Positions 49,791-57,741 of a DNA stretch of 64,000 nt are shown here, piece by piece (position 1 is the first letter of the stretch; the number at the start of each line of letters is the position of its first letter). Below the pieces are notes generated by a model that did no database searches, was not told where the DNA came from, and saw only the letters and a list, made by a program, of their open reading frames with translations. The DNA is from Dyadobacter sp. (GTDB taxonomy: Bacteria > Bacteroidota > Bacteroidia > Cytophagales > Spirosomataceae): contig NZ_JAGIAS010000001.1 in NCBI RefSeq assembly GCF_017744695.1, positions 1,827,013 to 1,891,012 on the forward strand, given 5' to 3'. Both the position numbers and the translations under genes were made by a program.

Positions 49791-50021
49791 ATGCTTATAT
49801 CTCAGTTACCTCCCGGTTTACGGGAGCTGGCGCAGCGTCGGCAAATCGATTACCCAATGCCCAATCCGAAAGGGCCAATATCACACCTCGGTTCCGCGTT
49901 CGTGTGGGACTGGACGCCAGAAGGTTTTGATTTTTGGAGTAATGTAGTCCAGGGCAACTATTCAGTTTACTACGGGTGCAAAGTCACGAATTTGAAACTG
50001 AAAATAGCCGTAACGCCATGA
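49791..50021 (+). CDS. small phage protein of unknown function
   Basis: 76-aa ORF; ATGA overlap with the next gene. Confidence 0.5.
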   Translation: MLISQLPPGLRELAQRRQIDYPMPNPKGPISHLGSAFVWDWTPEGFDFWSNVVQGNYSVYYGCKVTNLKLKIAVTP

Positions 50022-50635
50022 AACCATTCTATCCTTTACCTCAGGAAATTCCCTTACTCTTAGAGGAAGTACAGCGGGCTCTGGTTCGGCCTCTCAGACA
50101 GCAGCCCAGGGGCATAATCAAGCAGGTGCTTCAAAACGGAAATCGGAAGGATATTTATCTACTTGTTGATGCCGGCAACTGGGATAACAACGTTTGTGAA
50201 AGTACACCCTTCGATCAACCCGGGACGATCCTGTGGTGCAGGGAAACGTTCTCGGGTTTCAAACAAATAGGTGGCCGCTACGTCCGGGAGAAACTTCACT
50301 TTAAGGCTACCGAACCTGAATTGCCGGGCGCCCGTTGGCTATTGCCTGTAACGATGCCGATATATGTAAGCCGGCTATGGCTTGAAGTGTTAGAGCTTAA
50401 AGTGTGCAGGTTAATGGATCTGACACATGAAGAAATGTATGAAACCGGGGTTCGTATAGCTGATTCTTACAGTCGAGGGATGGCCACGGACGAAGGCAGT
50501 GTCGAGGCTTTCAATTGCGGCGACGGCATCCGGCGGGTTTTCTATGAGATTTATGACGAGAGGTTTGGAAAGCGGGAAATATCAAATCCCTGGATCTGGT
50601 ATGCCGCAGTCAAGAAGGTAGACTCTCCCGTTTAG
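50018..50635 (+). CDS. ASCH-like phage protein
   Basis: GTILWCRETFSGF...TMPIYVSRLWLEVLELKVCRLMDLTHEEMYETGV...NPWIWYAAVKKV matches the layout of phage ASCH-domain proteins (WVRET / MPRWASRITLEV..VRVERLQDI / NPWVWV). Confidence 0.7.
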   Translation: MKPFYPLPQEIPLLLEEVQRALVRPLRQQPRGIIKQVLQNGNRKDIYLLVDAGNWDNNVCESTPFDQPGTILWCRETFSGFKQIGGRYVREKLHFKATEPELPGARWLLPVTMPIYVSRLWLEVLELKVCRLMDLTHEEMYETGVRIADSYSRGMATDEGSVEAFNCGDGIRRVFYEIYDERFGKREISNPWIWYAAVKKVDSPV

Positions 50636-50679
50636 CTGGTAGAAGGGCGCCTCTTCATTTAACATTCTAATCATACAAA

Positions 50680-53172
50680 ATGGATTTATTAGACATTGCC
50701 ATAGGCAAACACCGGAATACAAAGACGTGGCAGAACAAACAAATGAGCGTCGAGACTTTGGCGAAAATGTGCTCAGAGCCGCAGGTTACCAATGAAACCT
50801 TCGCAGAATACCTTAAAATGCCCACCGGCGAACAAGATCGAATCAAGGATGTGGGCGGGTTTTTCGGTGGGTATCTGCCCAACGGTGTCCGAAAGAACAC
50901 AAACGTTCTTCACAGGTCTGTTATTACGATCGATTTGGATTTTGCAAAGCTGGGATTCTCCGAGGATTATGAGATGCTATTCGGGTACGACGCCATAATC
51001 TACTCAACGCGTAAGCATTCAGCAGAAAAACCCCGACTTAGGCTAATACTAATTCCTGACCGAGAACTCCGTCCAGACGAATACGAGCCCGTGGCACGTA
51101 AAACCGGAGAAATGTTTGGTATTGAGCAGTGTGACCATACTTCTTTCAGGGTTACCCAGTTCATGCACTTGCCCTCGGTCAGTAAAGATATGGTCGGTGA
51201 ATTTATTTTTAAACGGATCGAGGGGCCCCGGATATGCGTCGACGAGGTTAAAGGGATGTATCGGAACTGGGAAGACCAAAGCGAGTGGCCTCGAACAAGC
51301 AGGGAAACCAAACAGATCAGGGACGCTGCGTTCAGAAAGCAAACACAGGCAGACCCGCGGGAGAAAGGTGGTCTGATTGGTCTCTTTTGCCAGGCATATC
51401 CGACTGTATCGGACGTAATTTACGAATACCTACCTAACGTATACGAAGAAACTGATATGTCGGGAAGATGGACCTATAAGGCTGGCAGTGGGCATGCCGG
51501 AGCTGTTGAATATACAGATGGGCTCTTCCTTTACAGTAACCATATGACGGACCCCGCGTATAGTCGGCTATGTAACGTCGTCGATTTGGTTCGAATTCAC
51601 CTGTACGAGCCAATGGATGCTAATGTGGCCGAAGATACCCCGATTAATAAAAAGCCTTCTTTCATGGCAATGCTGGATTTGATCAGGAACGATCCAAAGG
51701 TGAAGGCGTTAAATGCCGCGGCAAAGTTTGCGGAGGCTGGGGTTGATTTCGCGGATATACCTGGTGGTAAGAAGGAATTGGACTGGGTTTCCAAAGCAGA
51801 ATTCGATACCAAAGGTAGATTTATCACTTCGCCCCATAACATCGAGCTCATTCTTAGGTCAGATCCAGCATTGAAGGGGCGTTTTAAATTCAACGAGTTT
51901 TCAGAACACATCAATATAGAAGGCCCCGTCCCTTGGGACTCAGTGCCTGGGATCCGCCAAATAGCTGATAATGATGTTAAGGGGCTTCGGAACTATTTGG
52001 GGAAAAACCCTTACAATATTAAGCGAAGCCCCATAATTGATGATACCTATCCGTTGATAGCAAAAGAGAATCAGTTTCACCCGATCAGAGAGTATTTATC
52101 AGGCCTGAAATGGGACGGCGTTCCACGAGTAGACACGCTACTAACCGACTACTTAGGCGCCGAAGATACCCCTCTCGCACGCGCATTCATACGTAAAACG
52201 TTGTGCGCAGCGGTGACGAGGGTGTTCCGGCCAGGGGCGAAATTTGACTACATTTTGACTTTAATAAGTACGGAAGGGACCAAGAAAAGTACATTAGCAA
52301 AATCATTAGGAAAGGAATGGTTCTCTGAGACCTTTAATTTTTCAATGCTACATGGGGGTAACGGAGTTCGGGCGCAAGAACAAGTGCGAGGTGTTTGGAT
52401 CATTGAAATTCCGGAGATGTCAGGGCTTAACAGAGCTGAGGTTGAGGCTGCAAAAAGTTTCATTACGACGACTGTGGATCGATATCGGGTGACGCGAGGG
52501 GAGCACCAGTCCTCATTCAAAAGACAGTGCGTATTTATAGGGTCGTCAAATAATGAAGAATTCTTATCGAGCCAAACGGGTAACAGAAGGTTTTGGCCTG
52601 TTGTCGTATTCGTAAATCCGCCAAAGAAAATTATCGAGGGTGAGTTTCTCGACCCATATGAAGTTGACCAAATTTGGGCAGAAGCTTTCGTACTGCATAA
52701 AACGGAGCTGCTGTATTTAACTCCGGAATTGGAGGCCTTAGCACGAGAAACTCAGGCTGATCATACTGTATCAGATGAGCGCCAAGGGCTAATTCACAGG
52801 TTTTTAGAAATGAAGTTACCGGACGGTTGGGATTCTATGGAGCCGGTCCAGCGAAAAATCTATTTCGAATACGGGGATTCGTCAAAACCAGGACTCACCA
52901 CGAGAACCCGAGTTTGCGCCGCTGAAATATGGGTGGAAGCCCTTGGGGGTTCGACAAAAGACATGTCGTCCCAGAACACCCGATTTATACACAACATAAT
53001 GCGAAAGATGCCAGGGTGGAAGCCCTATAAATCAAAGACTGAATTTAAAGTCTACGGGAACCAAAGAGCATATCGGCGTGTGGATTCTGAAAACCCGACC
53101 GGCGGAACCGCGAGCGAAGTGAGCATACACGGGACGGCCAGGAAATCATTGGAAGTTTTTGAAAATAATTAA
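50680..53172 (+). CDS. primase (AEP-like N-terminal region) fused to VapE-type helicase
   Basis: HRSVITIDLDFA (DxD-like) and STRKHSAEKPRLRLIL (sxH-like); FHPIREYLSGLKWDGVPRVDTLLTDYLGAEDTPLARAFIRKTL; GAKFDYILTLISTEGTKKSTLAKSLG. Confidence 0.85.
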   Translation: MDLLDIAIGKHRNTKTWQNKQMSVETLAKMCSEPQVTNETFAEYLKMPTGEQDRIKDVGGFFGGYLPNGVRKNTNVLHRSVITIDLDFAKLGFSEDYEMLFGYDAIIYSTRKHSAEKPRLRLILIPDRELRPDEYEPVARKTGEMFGIEQCDHTSFRVTQFMHLPSVSKDMVGEFIFKRIEGPRICVDEVKGMYRNWEDQSEWPRTSRETKQIRDAAFRKQTQADPREKGGLIGLFCQAYPTVSDVIYEYLPNVYEETDMSGRWTYKAGSGHAGAVEYTDGLFLYSNHMTDPAYSRLCNVVDLVRIHLYEPMDANVAEDTPINKKPSFMAMLDLIRNDPKVKALNAAAKFAEAGVDFADIPGGKKELDWVSKAEFDTKGRFITSPHNIELILRSDPALKGRFKFNEFSEHINIEGPVPWDSVPGIRQIADNDVKGLRNYLGKNPYNIKRSPIIDDTYPLIAKENQFHPIREYLSGLKWDGVPRVDTLLTDYLGAEDTPLARAFIRKTLCAAVTRVFRPGAKFDYILTLISTEGTKKSTLAKSLGKEWFSETFNFSMLHGGNGVRAQEQVRGVWIIEIPEMSGLNRAEVEAAKSFITTTVDRYRVTRGEHQSSFKRQCVFIGSSNNEEFLSSQTGNRRFWPVVVFVNPPKKIIEGEFLDPYEVDQIWAEAFVLHKTELLYLTPELEALARETQADHTVSDERQGLIHRFLEMKLPDGWDSMEPVQRKIYFEYGDSSKPGLTTRTRVCAAEIWVEALGGSTKDMSSQNTRFIHNIMRKMPGWKPYKSKTEFKVYGNQRAYRRVDSENPTGGTASEVSIHGTARKSLEVFENN

Positions 53173-53204
53173 CTATTTGAAATTCAAATAGTTAATTATT
53201 TTCA
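53160..53204. repeat. perfect 22-bp-arm palindrome overlapping the 3' end of the VapE gene
   Basis: TGAAAATAATTAACTATTTGAA A TTCAAATAGTTAATTATTTTCA. Confidence 0.95.
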
Positions 53205-53213
53205 CTACTTATA

Positions 53214-53325
53214 CTACCGTTAATTATATAATAACATAATATTTAAATAGGGGTAGATTATTTATATAGAGTATAAATAACTACTGCCTATGGAGAAAAT
53301 ATGGAAATATGGAAATTAACGGTAG
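53214..53325. repeat. nested dyad-symmetric inverted repeats
   Basis: CTACCGTTAATT (53214-53225) / AATTAACGGTAG (53314-53325) enclosing TTATTTATA (53258-53266) TAGAG TATAAATAA (53272-53280). Confidence 0.9.
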
Positions 53326-53457
53326 CGAAGTGCATAACGGGTAGTATCCACCTTATTTTTTAGTAAAATGGAAAATCAATTTTTTGATAATCAAAGGCAT
53401 AACTATTAACCTTGCTTAATTTAGATCAATTACCAGTTTTTGAGATCACGGAAAATT

Positions 53458-53481
53458 CAGACGCTATTGGCAATACGTCTG
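53458..53481. repeat. near-perfect palindrome upstream of the 53543 gene
   Basis: CAGACG C TATTG G CAATA CGTCTG. Confidence 0.85.
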
Positions 53482-53542
53482 CGGTGCCCAATTGCTGGAC
53501 TAAAATTTTATTATTTTCACTTAAGACTTAATCCCCTCGATA

Positions 53543-54295
53543 ATGAAAAAAGAACAATTCGGAAATCTCTTTTTAGGCCAAAGAGTATGGGTTATTAACA
53601 AACAGCTACCGGGGACAATTTTTGCCTTGCATGACGGGTATAAAGCTCCAGAAGTGGACATTATGTTGGACCCACACAGAATTTTCAGGAACGGTAAACG
53701 CATGTATCTTGCGTCACCTAGAAATCTTAACGCCTCACCTTATATTGAAGGGCAGACTATTCGAGTGGACGATAAATATGTCGGCATGATTACTAAAATC
53801 GAGCCGTCTGTCAATGGCCGATTTTGGTACACATTAAAAACATTTGGAGATACTAAGGATGAGGAAAGATCATACCCCAGCCACGAATGTAATATTGAGG
53901 CCGTTACAAAGCCGGTCTTTAACATTACGGACAGGCCCCTCACGAATTATCCACCGCCTACGCCCAATTGGGAGTCAAAATTAACTCTTAAAAGGGGAGG
54001 TAGTCCAGAAGGATCTATCCCAAACCATAAACTGATTTTGCAAAATGACTCAAAATTGGCAGGTAATATCGCATTTAACCGTCTGACTCACAACGTGGAT
54101 GTTATTGGGGAGCTTCCTTGGAGGCGTGAACCTGAGTACAAAGCATGGAACGATAGTGACGCGTCATGTCTGAGGCATTACCTCGGAGTCAATTATGACA
54201 TTTCTAGCCGGGGATTAGAAATCGCTTTTTCTCTCGCTACTCAAGAGTACAAATTTCACCCGGTGAATGATGCAATTCAATTCGAACCGATTTAA
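53543..54295 (+). CDS. protein with a stand-alone VapE pre-ATPase-like domain
   Basis: C-terminal HKLILQNDSKLAGNIAFNRLTHNVDVIGELPWRREPEYKAWNDSDASCLRHYLGVNYDISSRGLEIAFSLATQEYKFHPVNDAI aligns by eye with VapE residues HNIELILRSDPALKGRFKFNEFSEHINIEGPVPWDS...FHPIREYL; no ATPase follows. Confidence 0.75.
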   Translation: MKKEQFGNLFLGQRVWVINKQLPGTIFALHDGYKAPEVDIMLDPHRIFRNGKRMYLASPRNLNASPYIEGQTIRVDDKYVGMITKIEPSVNGRFWYTLKTFGDTKDEERSYPSHECNIEAVTKPVFNITDRPLTNYPPPTPNWESKLTLKRGGSPEGSIPNHKLILQNDSKLAGNIAFNRLTHNVDVIGELPWRREPEYKAWNDSDASCLRHYLGVNYDISSRGLEIAFSLATQEYKFHPVNDAIQFEPI

Positions 54296-54300
54296 AAATA

Positions 54301-54329
54301 AAACGGGAGCCTCGCAGCTCCCGTTTTTA
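54301..54329. terminator. intrinsic terminator between convergent genes
   Basis: AAACGGGAGC CTCGCA GCTCCCGTTT TTA. Confidence 0.85.
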
Positions 54330-54342
54330 GTTACCTATCGTT

Positions 54343-54777
54343 TCAAAACTTTACTCCGAGCTGGTCGAAACAATCCTTTATGATGTGTAATAGCTCTTCT
54401 TCGGTCGGTAACCCTTCAACCTGTGGGCCTGCCGCGACGGCCGTCTTCGGCACTGGCGTCACTTTACGAATGCTTGCCGGATCTCCCTCGTAAGTGAAAA
54501 AGCGCGCCTCATGCCGCGGAAGGGTTTTAAAAGCAGGATTTTTGAACTTCGCCGCGGCATATTGTCTGAGTTCATCCGAATCGGCGAATGTCTGGCAGAC
54601 GACTTTTACCTGGTTCTCGAAGGTGTTAAAAATTACAAGTATCGTCGGAGACTCGTACGATAAAATAGCCTCGTAGACTGGCAGAGCGGCATTTTTACTG
54701 TTATCAGAAGGTAATTCTTCAAGTTCAGGCCAATGCTTTCGAGTAACTTCGATTGCTAGTACAATAAATTCTTTCAT
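54343..54777 (-). CDS. phage-encoded protein of unknown function (second gene of a minus-strand pair)
   Basis: 144 aa; start overlaps the stop of the upstream gene by 4 nt. Confidence 0.6.
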   Translation of the reverse strand: MKEFIVLAIEVTRKHWPELEELPSDNSKNAALPVYEAILSYESPTILVIFNTFENQVKVVCQTFADSDELRQYAAAKFKNPAFKTLPRHEARFFTYEGDPASIRKVTPVPKTAVAAGPQVEGLPTEEELLHIIKDCFDQLGVKF

Positions 54778-55736
54778 TGTTTAGGGGATTTTCTGATTTT
54801 GGGCGAACCGGTATGTTTTACTTTAGCCAATGGAGGAATTTTGGCACCTTCTGCTTGCTCGGGAAGGGCTTTTACCCGCGACTCCACCGATTGTAGCTGT
54901 TTGATATCCGGAAATTTCTCAGGACCGTTATTCGCTTCCTTCAAAGAAGGTTGAACTTCTGCACCTTTTATAAACAACTCGTGCATGGCCATGATGGATT
55001 TGGCCAGTTGAGATCGATATTCAGGGTCAGCTTTTAATCCATTTCTCGTAATAATGCCTGAGACTTCTGTCTCCACATGGTCGCTGATAAGCTGCTTCTG
55101 GGCGCCCAATATCATCTCCAGATAATCGTTTTTTAATTTATATGATCTCACCTCTTGAGCTACCATTTTGTTATCCAGAACCTTTCTCCAGATGACTGCG
55201 GCCGACCAGCAGATATCGTTTATTAACTTATATGCCATTTTCCCAATTCCAAGAACCTTAACCACTAGCCATACGGACCCGGGCTCGCCTCGAAGTATCT
55301 GAATCGTGCCGTCGACTTGAGGGTGGCGCAAAGGAAGAGTGAACGCTATTTTGAAGGCGCTCGTGTACTTTTCAAGATCTTGAAAGCCGTTGCCATCAGG
55401 TAGTCGTATCCGCAAGCTATCTTCGTCAAGGGGAGGAAAGGTTCTAGATATGAAGTTGCTTACAGCAACGAGAGCTTCTCGCAATTCGATTGACCTGGTT
55501 AAAATGTACTTCATAGTCTCAGAATCGGCCCCCAATAGGTCGGAGTTAGGATAACTATGAAGAAATATTGAAAAGTCGCCAATTGTTTTTGACTCGATTC
55601 CAAGTCGACGAAGTTCTTCCAAGATAATTCGATACCTGGAAAGTCCCCTGACCTCTGACGGGTTATCCTCGTTGTTGAATTTTAATGGGTATGTGATTGC
55701 TTCTGTCAGCAATGATTGTATTTCGTCAAGATTCAT
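54774..55736 (-). CDS. phage-encoded protein of unknown function (first gene of a minus-strand pair)
   Basis: 320 aa, no family recognised. Confidence 0.6.
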   Translation of the reverse strand: MNLDEIQSLLTEAITYPLKFNNEDNPSEVRGLSRYRIILEELRRLGIESKTIGDFSIFLHSYPNSDLLGADSETMKYILTRSIELREALVAVSNFISRTFPPLDEDSLRIRLPDGNGFQDLEKYTSAFKIAFTLPLRHPQVDGTIQILRGEPGSVWLVVKVLGIGKMAYKLINDICWSAAVIWRKVLDNKMVAQEVRSYKLKNDYLEMILGAQKQLISDHVETEVSGIITRNGLKADPEYRSQLAKSIMAMHELFIKGAEVQPSLKEANNGPEKFPDIKQLQSVESRVKALPEQAEGAKIPPLAKVKHTGSPKIRKSPKQ

Positions 55737-55903
55737 GGATAGTAGGAGAAGTCGAGGTTGTAACTGGTGACAAAAATGTTGTACTATTTGCAGAAATAGA
55801 AATAGATATTGTCTATTGAATGGTATTAATAATAACTATTATCTATATTTGGGCTTGTTGAGTTTGGCTACGCCGTTAGCAGACCGATTGGCTGACCCAG
55901 ACT

Positions 55904-56194
55904 ATGCATCACTTCATCAACAAACAAATTAACATGGTGCCAACCCAACGAAAAGCTCGCAGGTCGAAGTCAGAACTCGTCGATGCGGTCCCATTCGATC
56001 GCTCCCCAAAGAATTCAGATGTAGCCCGGATTGTGAATCTGAAGCCCGGTATGCGCATGCTGATCGAAGTCGAGGCTCTGGCAGTCGAGGATCGTGCCTG
56101 TGTTGCCGGGAATCTTTGCATTATCGACGGACCCAATCACCAATCGTTCCCTGATCTCCTTTTGCAAATCCACGAAATCCGATACAAATCATGA
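55904..56194 (+). CDS. phage protein of unknown function
   Basis: 96-aa ORF; 4-nt overlap with the next gene. Confidence 0.5.
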   Translation: MHHFINKQINMVPTQRKARRSKSELVDAVPFDRSPKNSDVARIVNLKPGMRMLIEVEALAVEDRACVAGNLCIIDGPNHQSFPDLLLQIHEIRYKS

Positions 56195-56478
56195 GTGAAG
56201 CAGCTTTACTACAAAAAAGCTTTGAAAACATAAAGCTTTACAAAAAGCACTGTGATAGCCTCAGGGAGGCAGACGAGGGTATCCCCGGCAAGCAGAAGTT
56301 TCATCCAGGGCAGGTAGCATACTACGTTGAAACCAAGGATACAGTCCAGTCTTGCACTGTCGACAGGTACCAGGGAAGCGAAATCCTTGTTTCCAAGGAC
56401 GGGAAGCCGTTCGGATGGTTTTCGGATGATACTTTGTTTCACACAGCCTCAGAGGCATATTCTTCATCACAACTATGA
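56191..56478 (+). CDS. phage protein of unknown function
   Basis: 95-aa ORF; 4-nt overlaps both sides. Confidence 0.5.
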   Translation: MSEAALLQKSFENIKLYKKHCDSLREADEGIPGKQKFHPGQVAYYVETKDTVQSCTVDRYQGSEILVSKDGKPFGWFSDDTLFHTASEAYSSSQL

Positions 56479-56732
56479 TCACTGTTTCATTGCTTTCCGC
56501 GATTTGTACGAGCATTTTATGGCTTATCATTTGGCTGTGTCGAAAACGCCGCTGGCTGAGAGTGATTGAGCGATTAAGATACGAGAAGTCTCAAACAGTC
56601 ATCGGGCTTGTTCGCCAGCATGAACGAGCGTCATTGGCTGAGGACCGATTAATTCAGAGAGAAGATGAATGCCGACGACTTAGGGGAAAGGTCAACGAAT
56701 TACGCCGGAACAAACGATTCATCGAGTCATGA
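56475..56732 (+). CDS. small phage protein with N-terminal TM and coiled-coil-like region
   Basis: MITVSLLSAICTSILWLIIWLCRKRRW... then charged helical region; 4-nt overlaps both sides. Confidence 0.5.
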   Translation: MITVSLLSAICTSILWLIIWLCRKRRWLRVIERLRYEKSQTVIGLVRQHERASLAEDRLIQREDECRRLRGKVNELRRNKRFIES

Positions 56733-57094
56733 AGATCCACGCTATTCGCTTGAAAGAGTATCAGGCTAAGCTGGTCATTGACCAGGAATTAATGAGAAAA
56801 GCTGCGAATGACCTCATAGCGACTTACCAGAATTTACAGTTTGAAATGGTCTGTGGCACGTTGGCGGCTGCGACAAAGTCAGTAAATGCATACTGTCGTG
56901 CAATCGGCAGGTGCCTCGTTTTAGCCGCTTATGAGCGAATTAATTGGACTCACCCCACGAACCGCCGCCGAGGTAAGAAAAATACGCGATTGCAGAGAGT
57001 GGCGCGACAGGGTACGGCCTCAGCAGCTGCGGGACTTTCCATATTGTCAGATTTGCGACAGAAAAGGGCGTTTGGTAGAGGCCGTTCAGGTTGA
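56729..57094 (+). CDS. phage protein of unknown function
   Basis: 121-aa ORF; C-terminal 164 nt overlaps the HNH gene in another frame. Confidence 0.45.
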   Translation: MKIHAIRLKEYQAKLVIDQELMRKAANDLIATYQNLQFEMVCGTLAAATKSVNAYCRAIGRCLVLAAYERINWTHPTNRRRGKKNTRLQRVARQGTASAAAGLSILSDLRQKRAFGRGRSG

Positions 57095-57239
57095 TCATAT
57101 TGTCCCGTTGGAGGTTGGAGGCGCTCCCTTCGACCCCAAAAACCTGCAAAGCCTCTGCAAGCGCTGTCACACAATAAAAAGCGCTGAGGAGGCGAGGCAT
57201 AGGAAAAAGACTGATCAATATGGACGGCCAGTATCTTGA
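56931..57239 (+). CDS. HNH endonuclease
   Basis: FPYCQICDRKGRLVEAVQVDHIVPLEVGGAPFDPKNLQSLCKRCHTIKSAEEARHRKK. Confidence 0.93.
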   Translation: MSELIGLTPRTAAEVRKIRDCREWRDRVRPQQLRDFPYCQICDRKGRLVEAVQVDHIVPLEVGGAPFDPKNLQSLCKRCHTIKSAEEARHRKKTDQYGRPVS

Positions 57240-57670
57240 ACGGAAAGTATATCAATAAGTTGACTAATTATTTCAGCCCCACAAGCGAATGACTCTACTA
57301 TATCAGCATCCTTCGAAGCGAAATCTATCAAAACCAGCCGATATTGATCGGTCGCCTCCATCTTGACGATGGAGAGCGATCTACCGCCTTCGTCGGTAAA
57401 CTCGACTTCATTGCGGGTAAAATAATCAATCGGGCAACATTTCCCTTTTTGATCAATATAGATGACCGGAAACAGTGAAATGAATAATGCATCCGGATTA
57501 TCCCCGAATTGGGAGTTCGAAATTTGAAACAGGGTAGGCGGTGACCAGTCGACGGAAATTGTCGATTCGAAAACATTAGGCGTTACACCCGGTGGAATTT
57601 CAAGCAGTACATTCGATCCTGGGAATTGCGTTAAGATCGAGTCCTTGATAGAGAGGTAGAGGTCATACAT
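57215..57670 (-). CDS. phage-encoded protein of unknown function (counter-oriented cargo)
   Basis: 151-aa ORF on the strand opposite to the phage operon; 25-nt convergent overlap with the HNH gene. Confidence 0.55.
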   Translation of the reverse strand: MYDLYLSIKDSILTQFPGSNVLLEIPPGVTPNVFESTISVDWSPPTLFQISNSQFGDNPDALFISLFPVIYIDQKGKCCPIDYFTRNEVEFTDEGGRSLSIVKMEATDQYRLVLIDFASKDADIVESFACGAEIISQLIDILSVQDTGRPY

Positions 57671-57741
57671 ATGAATAACGGTTGATGTACGGCCAAGAAT
57701 GCCGAAAAGTTCAGGATGAAGCTCAGTTTAAATAAAAAACA

